NCBI RefSeq assembly: GCF_009720835.1
Contig: NZ_WNKZ01000037.1
Span: 1-55,161 of the forward strand
DNA: 55,161 nucleotides
DNA from: Pseudoduganella buxea
GTDB lineage: Bacteria; Pseudomonadota; Gammaproteobacteria; Burkholderiales; Burkholderiaceae_D
Direction of reading: 5' to 3'
Below are positions 46,061 through 54,595 of the stretch, piece by piece (position 1 is the stretch's first letter; each line of letters begins with the position of its first letter). Under the pieces are notes generated by a model. The model did not search any database, had not been told where the DNA came from, and worked only from the letters and a program-made list of their open reading frames with translations. The position numbers were made by a program, and so were the translations under genes.

Positions 46061-46095
46061 GCTTTTTCGTCGGTATTCCAGGCCGACGAAAAAGC
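46061..46095 (+). terminator. Long hairpin after the dehydrogenase gene
   Basis: Perfect 13-base arms, GCTTTTTCGTCGG and CCGACGAAAAAGC, with a 9-base loop, followed by ATTAATTTATT. It probably ends the plus-strand sugar-catabolism transcript. The remainder of 45998-46325 holds no gene; the chemotaxis promoter must lie there but I cannot place it. Confidence 0.55.
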
Positions 46096-46325
46096 ATTAA
46101 TTTATTGCTGTGCATCAATAGAGGTGATACTCTAGAGCCCTCGCTGAAGAAGTCGCGACGGCCCCAACCCCGTGCCCGTCCCTCCCCATGGCCCGCCCGG
46201 CGCCATCGGCCCTTCCGTCGGCAGTCCCGCGCCAGATCCTCGCGCATTTCGCTCCGCTGCACGGTGCAGCGGCGTCCTTACGCGCCAGGCCCTGCCCGGC
46301 CCTGCATTTTTTCGGAAGAACCGTC

Positions 46326-47945
46326 ATGCTCAATCGCCTCACCATCCGTACCCGCCTGCTTGCCACGATGGCCATCCTCGGCCTCCTGATCATTCTCGTG
46401 GGCACATTGGGCATCCACGGCATCCGTTCCGTCAATGCATCGCTGGAGGATACCTACCGCAACCAGCTGGCCTCGTCGATGGCGATCGGCGACTCGAAGA
46501 ATTTCATCAGCCGCGCGCGGCTGGTGCAGGACCGTGCCGTGTTCCACCCGGATGCGCCGGACATCGAAGCGCTGCTCAAGCGCGCCGACAGCTTCCTCGC
46601 CAAGTCCGACCAGGCCTGGAGCAACTACATGGCGCTGTCGCAGACCGCCGAGGAGAAGGTGCTGGCCGACGAAGTGGCGCGAACCCGCAAGGCGCTGGTC
46701 GAGCAAGGCCTGAACGGCGTGGCAGCCGCGCTGCGCGCCGGCGACAGGGAGCGCATGGACCACCTGGTGATGAAGGACATGCAGAAGCTGTTTACGGCCT
46801 TCAGCGACAGCTCGGAAAAGCTCGATGCCTACCAGTTGAACGCTGCGGGCGCGAGCTTCGCCGACAGCCAGAAGACGTACTCCACGGTGCTGAGCCTGTC
46901 GATCGGCGCCATCGCCTTCGGCCTGGTGCTGATCGCAGCCGCCAGCGTCAGCCTGGTACGCGCCATCATGCGTCCGCTGGGCGAAGCGCTGGCGCATTTC
47001 GACGCCATGTCGGCCGGCGACCTGTCGCGCACCGTCGACACGACGCGCCATGACGAAATGGGTATCTTGCTGAAGGGCCTGGACGCGATGCAGCGCCAGC
47101 TGGCCGTGACGGTACTGGCCGTGCGCGAAGGCAGCGGCTCGATCGCCGTGGCCAGCGCCGAAATCGCCGACGGCAATATGGACCTGTCGCGCCGCACCGA
47201 GCAGCAGGCCGCCAGCCTGGAGGAAACCGCGTCGTCGCTGGAGGAACTGACCGCCACCGTGCGCCAGAACGCCGACAACGCCCGCCAGGCCAACCAGATG
47301 GTGGACTCGGCGTCCACCGTCGCACGCCAGGGCGGCCAGCTGGTGGCACAGGTGGTCGACACGATGGGCACGATCACGGAGTCGTCGCGCAAGATCGTCG
47401 ACATCATCGCCACCATCGACGGCATCGCCTTCCAGACCAATATCCTGGCGCTGAATGCGGCAGTCGAGGCGGCGCGCGCCGGCGAACAGGGCCGCGGCTT
47501 CGCCGTCGTCGCCTCGGAGGTGCGCAACCTGGCGCAGCGCTCGTCGGCCGCCGCCAAGGAAATCAAGGAACTGATCGACCGTTCGGTGGCCAATGTCGAC
47601 ACGGGTTCGGCCCTGGTCGACCAGGCCGGCGCGACGATGACGCAGATCGTCACCAGCGTGGCCCAGGTGGCGGACATCATGACGGAGATCATGTCGGCCA
47701 GCACCGAACAAAGTGCCGGCATCGACCTGATTCACAACGCCGTCGTGCAGATGGACCAGGTCACGCAGCAGAACGCGGCCCTGGTGGAAGAAGCCGCCGC
47801 CGCCGCGGGCGCCCTGCAGGAGCAGGCCGCCACGCTGGAAGAAACCGTCAGCGTGTTCCAGCTGGAGCGTTCGGCCGCCCCGGCTGCCAAAGCGCCATTG
47901 CGCCGCCCTGCACCGGCGTCATCGGCGCGCCTGGCGCTGGCCTGA
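46326..47945 (+). CDS. Methyl-accepting chemotaxis protein (4HB-type sensor)
   Basis: A 539-residue chemoreceptor. Two membrane helices (about 10-30 and 190-212) flank a ~160-residue helical periplasmic sensor of the four-helix-bundle kind. A HAMP domain ([23 protein letters not shown]) follows, then the signalling coiled coil with the hairpin tip [43 protein letters not shown] split across residues about 360-402. Likely methylation sites lie in [10 protein letters not shown]. No NWETF-like C-terminal pentapeptide is seen. I use ATG 46326 because the signal anchor begins there. It senses an unknown ligand; proximity to the mannan locus is suggestive only. Confidence 0.93.
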   Translation: MLNRLTIRTRLLATMAILGLLIILVGTLGIHGIRSVNASLEDTYRNQLASSMAIGDSKNFISRARLVQDRAVFHPDAPDIEALLKRADSFLAKSDQAWSNYMALSQTAEEKVLADEVARTRKALVEQGLNGVAAALRAGDRERMDHLVMKDMQKLFTAFSDSSEKLDAYQLNAAGASFADSQKTYSTVLSLSIGAIAFGLVLIAAASVSLVRAIMRPLGEALAHFDAMSAGDLSRTVDTTRHDEMGILLKGLDAMQRQLAVTVLAVREGSGSIAVASAEIADGNMDLSRRTEQQAASLEETASSLEELTATVRQNADNARQANQMVDSASTVARQGGQLVAQVVDTMGTITESSRKIVDIIATIDGIAFQTNILALNAAVEAARAGEQGRGFAVVASEVRNLAQRSSAAAKEIKELIDRSVANVDTGSALVDQAGATMTQIVTSVAQVADIMTEIMSASTEQSAGIDLIHNAVVQMDQVTQQNAALVEEAAAAAGALQEQAATLEETVSVFQLERSAAPAAKAPLRRPAPASSARLALA

Positions 47946-47974
47946 GGCCAGCGCCAGGCGCGCCCTGCCAAAAA

Positions 47975-48559
47975 TCAATGCTGGCGCCGGCGCCGCGCGA
48001 TGGTCCCAACGGCAAGCAGGCCAGCGCCGAACATCGCATAGGTAGCCGGCTCGGGTACGGGCGCGGCGCTCAGCGTTACAGAGACGGTGGTTGCCGGGGT
48101 CCAGCGTATGCCGGAGGTACGGGAGGAAGTATCCTCGCCCGACGTATACTGGAAGCTGCTGTATGCATAGGCGCCGCTTTTCGCGTGGTTATAAAGCGAA
48201 GCATCGAAATCGCGGTAGCCCTCCCATGCCTCGAATGACAGGACAGTGCCGGCGGAATAAGAAAACGCTTCCAGGCACCAGCTCGAACCGTTGTCGTAAC
48301 CACAACGCCCTTGGTATTGCATGCGGAAAGGATCGATATCCACGCCGGCGAAGGAAAACGAAGCTACTTCGTCCACGGTAAAGATACCGTCATTGTTTGA
48401 ATCATTGACCACCGCTCGCAGCTCTTCCGACCGTGCGGGATCGAAAATGCCGGTGTTGTAATCGGCCAGGCCAGTGTAGACGGCAGTCAGGGTATAGGCT
48501 TCCGCCTGTGCAAGCGAACACGCTCCCAACGATGCCACCAGAATCAGTTTTTTCAGCAT
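47975..48559 (-). CDS. PEP-CTERM sorted exported protein
   Basis: A 194-residue protein with a signal peptide (MLKKLILVASLGACSLAQAEA) and a C-terminal PEP-CTERM signal: the motif VPEPATYAMFGAGLLAVG, then IARRRRQH. Proteins with this tail are processed by exosortase and usually end up in the outer matrix or biofilm. The middle is Tyr- and Ser-rich and includes an acidic NDSNNDGIFTVDEV stretch that could bind calcium, and three cysteines (RCGYDNGSSWC). The function is unknown. No exosortase is in the window. Confidence 0.9.
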   Translation of the reverse strand: MLKKLILVASLGACSLAQAEAYTLTAVYTGLADYNTGIFDPARSEELRAVVNDSNNDGIFTVDEVASFSFAGVDIDPFRMQYQGRCGYDNGSSWCLEAFSYSAGTVLSFEAWEGYRDFDASLYNHAKSGAYAYSSFQYTSGEDTSSRTSGIRWTPATTVSVTLSAAPVPEPATYAMFGAGLLAVGTIARRRRQH

Positions 48560-48714
48560 ACGGCTTCTCCAGATTAGGATATATTAACTATTGAAATGAT
48601 AGTTATATGTAGCCGATTAAATGTAATCATCGACGCACACATTATAATAATATTAATTTTATCCGTGCGATTAAAATGTAATGGATTATGGATAGGCTGC
48701 ACCAGGCCGGACGG
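48560..48714. promoter_or_regulatory. AT-rich intergenic region before the PEP-CTERM gene
   Basis: About 155 bases with strong AT bias, unlike the flanks. It contains the palindrome AACTAT-TGAAATG-ATAGTT at 48586-48604, which lies 27 bases upstream of the PEP-CTERM ATG and probably marks its promoter or operator. It is also the 3' end of the operon to its right. Confidence 0.45.
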
Positions 48715-49776
48715 TTACGGTGCCGGCGCCTGCGCCGCATTGCCCGGGGTGCCGCACGAGAAGCAGAAGCGGGTGAACGCATTCTTGCGCGTGGCGCAGG
48801 CGCCGCAGCGGTTGAACAGGCCGATGCCGCAGTGGGGGCAGTAGTCGATCTTCGGGTCCTTCAGGTCGACCGGGCGCTCGCAGCCGGGGCAGACACCCTT
48901 GCCCATCCGCGTCAGCGCCGTATCGTAGTCCAGGCTCAGGCTCTCGCGCCGCTGCGTGTCCGGTAGTGCCTCGGCGGCCTTCTGCCGCTCCAGGTAGCGC
49001 TGCAGCGAAACGATGGCCTGCCGCCCCACCAGCACCGTCACCAGGATGCCGACGACATAGCGGATATAGCCGCCGTAGCTGGGCAGGTAAGGTACCAGCT
49101 CGACGAAGAAGGCAAACAGCGCGAAGAAGATGAAGCCCCACACGAAAGGCCACCACGTACCCTTGCGCTTGTGCTTCCACAACCATGCCGCGACCAGCAG
49201 CAGCGGCAAGGTCAGCGCCAGCCGGTAGCCGAACACGCGCAGCTCGCGCAGCTGCTCGGCCTTCTGGAAGCGGCCCTGGGCTTCCTGCTGCAGCGCGTAC
49301 AGACGGTCGTGGGCGCGCCCGTTGGCCTGGCGCGCATCCAGGTGGCGCTGCTCCTGCGCCTCCACCGCCGCCAGCGCCTTGCGCTCCGCCGCCTTCAGCG
49401 CATCCAGCTGGCGCGTGCGTTCGATCAGTTCCGTATCCTGCTCCGGCCGCGCCGTGGCATGACGCGTGGACAGCCAGTTGTCGAAGGTCTCGCGCGCCGA
49501 CTGGGTATTCGCGCTGGCCACCTTGTGCTGCTGCCGCGCCTGTTCCAGCGCGTCGCCCGCATCGCGCATGACCTTTTCCGCCGCATCCAGCTGGGCCTGG
49601 GCGGCCGGCCCCTGTCGCGGATCGACGAACTGGTCCAGGCTAAGTGGCGCCTCGACCAGGTTCATATTGTCGACCACCTTGCCGCCAAGGCCGATCAGAA
49701 AACCGGCGAACGCCAGCGCCACCAGCCACAAGCCGCGCTGGAACCATTTCTCGGACAATCGCAGGGCCTTGCTCAT
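48715..49776 (-). CDS. Coiled-coil membrane protein with C-terminal zinc ribbons
   Basis: A 353-residue protein of unknown family. One membrane helix near 18-36, a long helical, probably coiled-coil segment rich in Ala, Glu, Gln and Arg from about 60 to 175, then three hydrophobic helices between 190 and 265. The last ~60 residues carry four CxxC pairs (CPGC, CPHC, CGAC, CFSC), a double zinc ribbon. An AAGGAGA ribosome site precedes ATG 49776, which overlaps the NadR-like stop by 4 bases. It is the last gene of the six-gene operon and could anchor a cytoplasmic complex to the membrane. Confidence 0.82.
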   Translation of the reverse strand: MSKALRLSEKWFQRGLWLVALAFAGFLIGLGGKVVDNMNLVEAPLSLDQFVDPRQGPAAQAQLDAAEKVMRDAGDALEQARQQHKVASANTQSARETFDNWLSTRHATARPEQDTELIERTRQLDALKAAERKALAAVEAQEQRHLDARQANGRAHDRLYALQQEAQGRFQKAEQLRELRVFGYRLALTLPLLLVAAWLWKHKRKGTWWPFVWGFIFFALFAFFVELVPYLPSYGGYIRYVVGILVTVLVGRQAIVSLQRYLERQKAAEALPDTQRRESLSLDYDTALTRMGKGVCPGCERPVDLKDPKIDYCPHCGIGLFNRCGACATRKNAFTRFCFSCGTPGNAAQAPAP

Positions 49777-50858
49777 CTTTTCTCCTTGTTTGATAGGGGA
49801 CCGTCGGTGGCCTCGATACTGGCCAGCGCCAGCGCCAGGCGCCGCGCCGGGCTGCCCGCCAGCGTTACGTATGGCACGCCCCGCGCCGCCAGCTGCTCCA
49901 GGTACCAGGCATGCTGGCGCAGCCGGAAGGCATCGCCGCGCCGGGTGCCGTCCTGCACGAAGGGAAAATCCGGCGCGCACAGGAACACGGCATCATAGCG
50001 CCGCTCTGCCAGTGTCTCCAGTGCGGGATCGGCGCGATCGAACAGGTCCCTGCTGTAGAACAGGGTGGTCATCGGCGACGTGTCGCAACTGAGCCAGTGC
50101 CGCGCCGTGCCGGCGAGCCGCTCCTCCGCCGCCACCTGTTCGCGCCCGATATGCAGCAGGTCGTCGAAGGCCAGCTCGCCGCGCCGGTGTTCCCACCACG
50201 TGCGACCGAATTCGGGCACGCAGGCGCTGCCGATGGCGGCGGCCAACGCTTCGGCCATCGACGTCTTGCCGCTCGACTCGCCGCCGAGGACGCAGGCGCG
50301 CCGCACGAAGTGGCCGTACACCGATGGCGCCAGCATGGCGCGCCGGCCGTGCACGTCGGCGCGCACGGCGGTGCCGGAGACGCGAACGGCGTGGCGGCCC
50401 GGATCGACGCTGACGTGCCGCACCGGGTGGCCGAACGCTGCTGCCAGCGCTTGCGCGAAGCCGTCGCCATAGCTTTCGCTGGTGAAGACGGCATCGACCG
50501 TGCGGCCCAGCAGGGCCGTGCAGACCCACGCGACGAACGCCCGGTGTTCGGCGTCCGGCGCGGCGTTGGCCGGCATCGTGCGGATGGGCAGGCCGAGGCG
50601 CCGGCAGTGACCGGCCAGCCGCTCGTCGTCCAGCACCACCACGGTTGCCTCGGGAAAACGCTCGCGCAACCACGTTTCGCGCAGCGCCGGCGGCATGCCG
50701 GGGAATTCGGGCTTGGTGTAGCTGATGACGAGCAGCGTGCCGCACTGCGCCGCCGCCTGCCCGATCAGCAGCTCGTGGCCCTTGTGCAGCGGGCAGAACT
50801 TGCCGACCACGAGGCCTGCCTTGAAGCCTGCCTGGAAGTTTGCTCCACTGCGCGTCAT
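49773..50858 (-). CDS. NadR-like NMN adenylyltransferase / ribosylnicotinamide kinase
   Basis: A 361-residue two-domain protein. The N-terminal adenylyltransferase has GKFCPLHKGHELLIG near 17-31 (the HxGH motif as HKGH) and the VSGTAVRADV stretch near 167-176. The C-terminal kinase has a P-loop GGESSGKTSMAEAL near 200-213 and DTSPMTTLFYSRDLFDRADP near 265-284. It resembles NadR without the N-terminal HTH repressor domain, so it would make NAD from ribosylnicotinamide but not act as repressor. It overlaps both neighbours by 4 bases, an unusual position for a salvage enzyme. Confidence 0.88.
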   Translation of the reverse strand: MTRSGANFQAGFKAGLVVGKFCPLHKGHELLIGQAAAQCGTLLVISYTKPEFPGMPPALRETWLRERFPEATVVVLDDERLAGHCRRLGLPIRTMPANAAPDAEHRAFVAWVCTALLGRTVDAVFTSESYGDGFAQALAAAFGHPVRHVSVDPGRHAVRVSGTAVRADVHGRRAMLAPSVYGHFVRRACVLGGESSGKTSMAEALAAAIGSACVPEFGRTWWEHRRGELAFDDLLHIGREQVAAEERLAGTARHWLSCDTSPMTTLFYSRDLFDRADPALETLAERRYDAVFLCAPDFPFVQDGTRRGDAFRLRQHAWYLEQLAARGVPYVTLAGSPARRLALALASIEATDGPLSNKEKR

Positions 50859-52204
50859 GCCGCCGCCCCTTCCAGCGCGGAGGTGTACTGCACTACCTTG
50901 TCCTCCTCGTCCAGCGGCGCGATATCGACCTGCACGGCACCGAATAACGCCTGCAAGGCCGCGCGCGCCTGCGGCGCCCACTGCCGGCCGTTGTCGTCCA
51001 GGCGCAAGGTGATGGCGCCGTCGGCCGCCTGGTGCACGGCGAAATGCGCCAGCGGCAGCGCCTGCAGCGCGTGCGTCACGTCGATATTGTTGACCCAGGC
51101 GCCGTCGGCCTTGCGGTAGCGCAGCGGCGCCCGGCCGGACAGGCCGCGCAGTACCACTTCGCCGCCGTCGAAGGCCAGCTCGGCGAAGTCGCCCGTGCGG
51201 TAGCGCAGCAGGGGCAGGCAGAAATTGAAGCCGCCCGTGACGGTGACTTCGCCACGCCCATCCGGCGGCACCGGCTGGCCGGCGCGGTCGAGGATTTCGA
51301 CGAACAGCTCCGGCTGCAGCAGCACGTGGCCCTGCCGGCCCGCGTCGAACACGCCTACCGGTCCCACTTCGTTGAGTGAGTACAAGTCCAGTACGGGGCA
51401 GCCGAAGCGTTCTTCCAGCCGGTTTCTCAGGCCGGGCAGCAGCAGCATCGACACGGACAGCAAGGCGCGGGGGCGCCACGTCATCGGCAGCTTGAGCAGC
51501 TCGGCAAACGACAAGGGATCGCCTGAAATCACCTCGGGCGCCATCGCGTCCAGGTAGCGCGCGCGGTCGTCCGGATGGCGCCAGTCGACCGGGTGCAGAT
51601 TAAGCTTGGCCAGGCCCGATTCGCCCATCGTCGGCGTGACGGAGACGTAGGTGAAGCAGCGCTGCTGGAAGCCCAGCAGCATGACGCCGACCTGGCCGGC
51701 GCCGTGGCGCAGCTCGATGCCGAAGCGACGCAAGGCGCGCTTGTGATACGCCAGGTAGCGCGCCGCCACCAGCGGGTGCGACGGCACCTGCAAGGGGTGG
51801 CCGGTGGTGCCGGTGGTGCGAAAGTTGAGCAGCCGCGCCAGGTCGACGTCGTCCGGCACGAAAGGCGTGACGTCGCGTGCCAGCTCGGCCCGGCCGATGG
51901 TGGGCAGCGCCGCGAGTTGTGTGGGCGCGCGGCCCATGGCGCGGTAATACGGCACGCGCCGGAACGTCTCGGCGATGAACGACCCCACCCAGTCGGGGGT
52001 GTGGCCGGGCAGCCAGCCCACGTGTGCCCGTCCGACCGCTTCCTCGAAGCTGCGCGCCGCTTCCACCTCGTGCGCCAGCAGCCGGTTGCCGCTGTGGTTG
52101 CGGTAGACCGGTGCGGCCGGGTGTTCGCGCAGGAAAGCCAGCATGCGCCGGCCTGCCTCTCCCAGGGTCGGATAGCGTTCAGTGTCGAGGATGTCGTCGC
52201 TCAT
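50855..52204 (-). CDS. Adenylate-forming enzyme, phenylacetate-CoA-ligase/CapK-like
   Basis: A 449-residue ANL-superfamily protein. It has the ATP-binding loop FRTTGTTGHPLQVPS near 128-142, the LYSLNEVGPVG motif near 265-275 and LLRYRTGDFAELAF near 334-347, plus a C-terminal lid domain with the Asn-rich VNNIDVTHALQ. The size and layout match PaaK/CapK-type ligases that activate a carboxylate as an acyl-adenylate. The substrate is unknown. A DHP-type CoA site is not evident. It sits between the 194-residue protein (13-base gap) and the NadR-like gene (ATGA overlap). Confidence 0.85.
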   Translation of the reverse strand: MSDDILDTERYPTLGEAGRRMLAFLREHPAAPVYRNHSGNRLLAHEVEAARSFEEAVGRAHVGWLPGHTPDWVGSFIAETFRRVPYYRAMGRAPTQLAALPTIGRAELARDVTPFVPDDVDLARLLNFRTTGTTGHPLQVPSHPLVAARYLAYHKRALRRFGIELRHGAGQVGVMLLGFQQRCFTYVSVTPTMGESGLAKLNLHPVDWRHPDDRARYLDAMAPEVISGDPLSFAELLKLPMTWRPRALLSVSMLLLPGLRNRLEERFGCPVLDLYSLNEVGPVGVFDAGRQGHVLLQPELFVEILDRAGQPVPPDGRGEVTVTGGFNFCLPLLRYRTGDFAELAFDGGEVVLRGLSGRAPLRYRKADGAWVNNIDVTHALQALPLAHFAVHQAADGAITLRLDDNGRQWAPQARAALQALFGAVQVDIAPLDEEDKVVQYTSALEGAAA

Positions 52205-52217
52205 CGGCAGGTGCCCT

Positions 52218-52802
52218 TCACTCGCGCGACCACTTGTCCGCCGCTTCCTCCGCGGCCTTGCGCGCCAGCGCCTCGCGGATCTGGCGCGCGCGCTGTTCGG
52301 CGGCGCGGCTGGCCTCCAGCAGCCGCCGCCGCTCCATGCCGCTGATCGCCGTCAGCCGGTCGGCCGCCTGTTCCGGCGTCTCGCCGGCCGGAACAAATCC
52401 GAGGCGGGCCAGCGCCACGCGCGCCAGTTCCTCGCGCCCTTCCGGTTCGGTCACGAACTGCTTCGCCCTGGCCGAACGGGCCAGTTCGCCCGCCGTCGTG
52501 TCCAGCAGCTCCAGAAGCTGCGCCATCGCCGGGCGCGCCGGGCCGGCGGCGACGAACCAGTCGTCGGCCAGCAGCCAGCACAGGATCGCGGCCACGGCCA
52601 GCCGGTTGGCGTCCTGCGGGCCGTCGGCCAGGAAGCGCGGCAGGCTGGCCGGCGGCAGGCGCGCGCCCAGGCGCAGGGCCACGTCGTTGCACAGCGCCGC
52701 CACGTGCAGGCTGCCCCGGTCCTGCACGCGGGGCGGCTCCAGGAACTCGGCCGGCGTGGCGGCCAGGCGCCGCGTCAGCACTTCCAGCTCCGGGCCCGTC
52801 AT
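52218..52802 (-). CDS. Uncharacterised 194-residue protein, partner of the vWA gene
   Basis: No family recognised. The first two thirds are mixed hydrophobic helices (LPRFLADGPQDANRLAVAAILCWLLADDWFV); the last third is a charged, probably helical tail with many Ala, Arg and Glu ending REALARKAAEEAADKWSRE. No signal peptide or membrane segment, so it is likely cytoplasmic. Its ATG at 52802 overlaps the vWA stop by 4 bases, which points to a stable stoichiometric partner of that protein. Confidence 0.75.
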   Translation of the reverse strand: MTGPELEVLTRRLAATPAEFLEPPRVQDRGSLHVAALCNDVALRLGARLPPASLPRFLADGPQDANRLAVAAILCWLLADDWFVAAGPARPAMAQLLELLDTTAGELARSARAKQFVTEPEGREELARVALARLGFVPAGETPEQAADRLTAISGMERRRLLEASRAAEQRARQIREALARKAAEEAADKWSRE

Positions 52803-54595
52803 CGCGTGCCTCCTGCGTAGTGCTGCCGGCTGAAGCGGCGGGCGAAGTCGGTCAAGTCTTCCATGCGCGACAGCGCCGTGATCTGCCAGCCCTGCTCGCG
52901 CACGGCCCGCTGCAAGGTCTCCCAGCCTTCCAGCGGGTCGTCGCCCTGCCCGCGGCGCCACAGCTCCAGGGCCATCGTGCCGCCCGCGCCGCCGGCCGCC
53001 AGTGCGCTGGCCGCCACGTCCCAGCCGCTGTTGCGGCGCTCGTCCTTGTCGAACATGGTATCGATGCCGTTGTCGGAAATCATCAGGAGGTGGGTCGAGC
53101 GCGAGCGCGGAACCGGGTGCAGGCCGGTGCCGCAATAGGTGTCGCGCAACTGGTGGATGGGGAAGGCCGTGTTGCCGCCAAAAAAACCCGTCAGCACTTC
53201 CAGGATGGCGCGTTCGTCGCGCACGAAGCCTGGCGTGGTCAGTACCTGTCGCTTGCCGCTCCACAGCGTGACGCGCACGGCCGCGCCGGCGCGCAGGGCC
53301 GACAGCGCGATGATGGCGCCGGCCAGCGCCGGGTAGGACAGGGAAATGCGCGGGTTCGGCATCGAGGCGGAACTGTCGACGAACATGTCCAGGTCCACGG
53401 GCTCGGGGCGCGGCGCCATGGCCGGTTCCAGGCCGTAGCTGCGGCGCAGCGTGGTCAGGCCGGGAATGGGACGGGGCGACAGCATCACGCTGTGCAGCCA
53501 GTCGATTTCGTCCAGCGGGTCGCCCACGCTCCACGGCTCCAGTGCTTCCATCTGCGCTTCCGGCGCCTGGGGCATCGCACGAGTGGGAAACGGCACCAGG
53601 TAGGGCAATGCGAGCTCGCGGTAGTACCTGATCGCCACCTCGCTTTCGCTGAGACGGATGCCGGCCGCGCGCAGGATCTCGCCGAAATCGAAGGGTTCGC
53701 GACGCTGGCCGCCGCCCCGCTTTACGGCCGGTTCTTCTTCCGTCGCTTCCAGTCCGGTGATGGCACTGTCGCGCACGGGGTGGATGGCGCCGCCCTCTTC
53801 CCCCGCATCGATGCCGATGATGCCGGTGGGGTCGGCGCCTTCGCAGGCTTCGAGCGTGTCGAGCATGCTGCGCGCCGCCGGCGGCAGCGCCATGTCCTGC
53901 ACCAGGTAAGGCAGCAGCAGCGCGGCAAAGCGGCCGGCGCCTTCGAGCCAGTCATTGGCGTACACGCGCACCACCCGCGCGCCCAGCCACGCATCGGTGG
54001 CCAGCGCCGCCTTCATGCGCGGGTCGACGCCCGTCGCCAGCTCTCCCGGGCGCTGCCACAGCTGTTCGCAGATGCCCAGGTAGAGCTGCCAGACGAGGCC
54101 CGTCCTGCGGGTGGCAGCCTTGCCGTCGCTCCGGCCAAGCCGCGCGAAGACGTCGGCCATGCGCAGCCCGGCCTGACGCTGCAGGCGGTCGTTGATCAGG
54201 AGGTCGGTGTACAGGTTGGCCACCAGCGGCGCATGCCGTTCCAGGGTGGGCAGCCCGCGGCGGATGCGCGCCAGCAGGCGCAGGTGATCGGTGACGCTGG
54301 CCGGCGCCAGCACGTGGTGGCCGATCTCATGCGCCAGGATTTCCACCTCCAGGCCCGCCAGGCCCAATGCCCGCGCAGCCTCCAGGTCGATGACGACGCG
54401 CTGGTCGGCCAGCCGGATCATGGCGAAGCTGCCCTGCAGGCCGGCATTGGCGGCGGCGACGGTGGTCTCGCACAGCTGCGGGGCGCTCAAGCGGGTGTAG
54501 CGGCTCCACGCTGCCAGCGCGCGGGGCCAGGCGGCCCGCCACGGTGCCAGGGCGTCGGCCGGTTCGGGGGATTCCAGGGATTCAGGCTCGGTCAT
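52799..54595 (-). CDS. Zincin-like metallopeptidase fused to a vWA domain
   Basis: A 598-residue cytoplasmic protein. Near the N-terminus VEILAHEIGHHVLAP (HExxH at 89-93) marks a zinc-protease-like domain; acidic candidates for a third ligand follow around 130-140. The C-terminal ~200 residues are a von Willebrand A domain with the metal-ion site D-x-S-x-S in MFVDSSASMPN at 407-411 and further MIDAS-like residues (SGKRQVLTT, LLMISDNGIDTMFDKDERR). The protease-plus-vWA combination is often paired with a MoxR-type AAA ATPase, none of which is in the window. It overlaps both flanking genes by 4 bases. Confidence 0.87.
   Translation of the reverse strand: MTEPESLESPEPADALAPWRAAWPRALAAWSRYTRLSAPQLCETTVAAANAGLQGSFAMIRLADQRVVIDLEAARALGLAGLEVEILAHEIGHHVLAPASVTDHLRLLARIRRGLPTLERHAPLVANLYTDLLINDRLQRQAGLRMADVFARLGRSDGKAATRRTGLVWQLYLGICEQLWQRPGELATGVDPRMKAALATDAWLGARVVRVYANDWLEGAGRFAALLLPYLVQDMALPPAARSMLDTLEACEGADPTGIIGIDAGEEGGAIHPVRDSAITGLEATEEEPAVKRGGGQRREPFDFGEILRAAGIRLSESEVAIRYYRELALPYLVPFPTRAMPQAPEAQMEALEPWSVGDPLDEIDWLHSVMLSPRPIPGLTTLRRSYGLEPAMAPRPEPVDLDMFVDSSASMPNPRISLSYPALAGAIIALSALRAGAAVRVTLWSGKRQVLTTPGFVRDERAILEVLTGFFGGNTAFPIHQLRDTYCGTGLHPVPRSRSTHLLMISDNGIDTMFDKDERRNSGWDVAASALAAGGAGGTMALELWRRGQGDDPLEGWETLQRAVREQGWQITALSRMEDLTDFARRFSRQHYAGGTR

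Noticed and set aside
46061..46095. Hairpin after the dehydrogenase as a riboswitch
   Set aside because: It is a simple perfect stem-loop after a stop codon with no conserved aptamer-like core; a terminator is the simpler reading.
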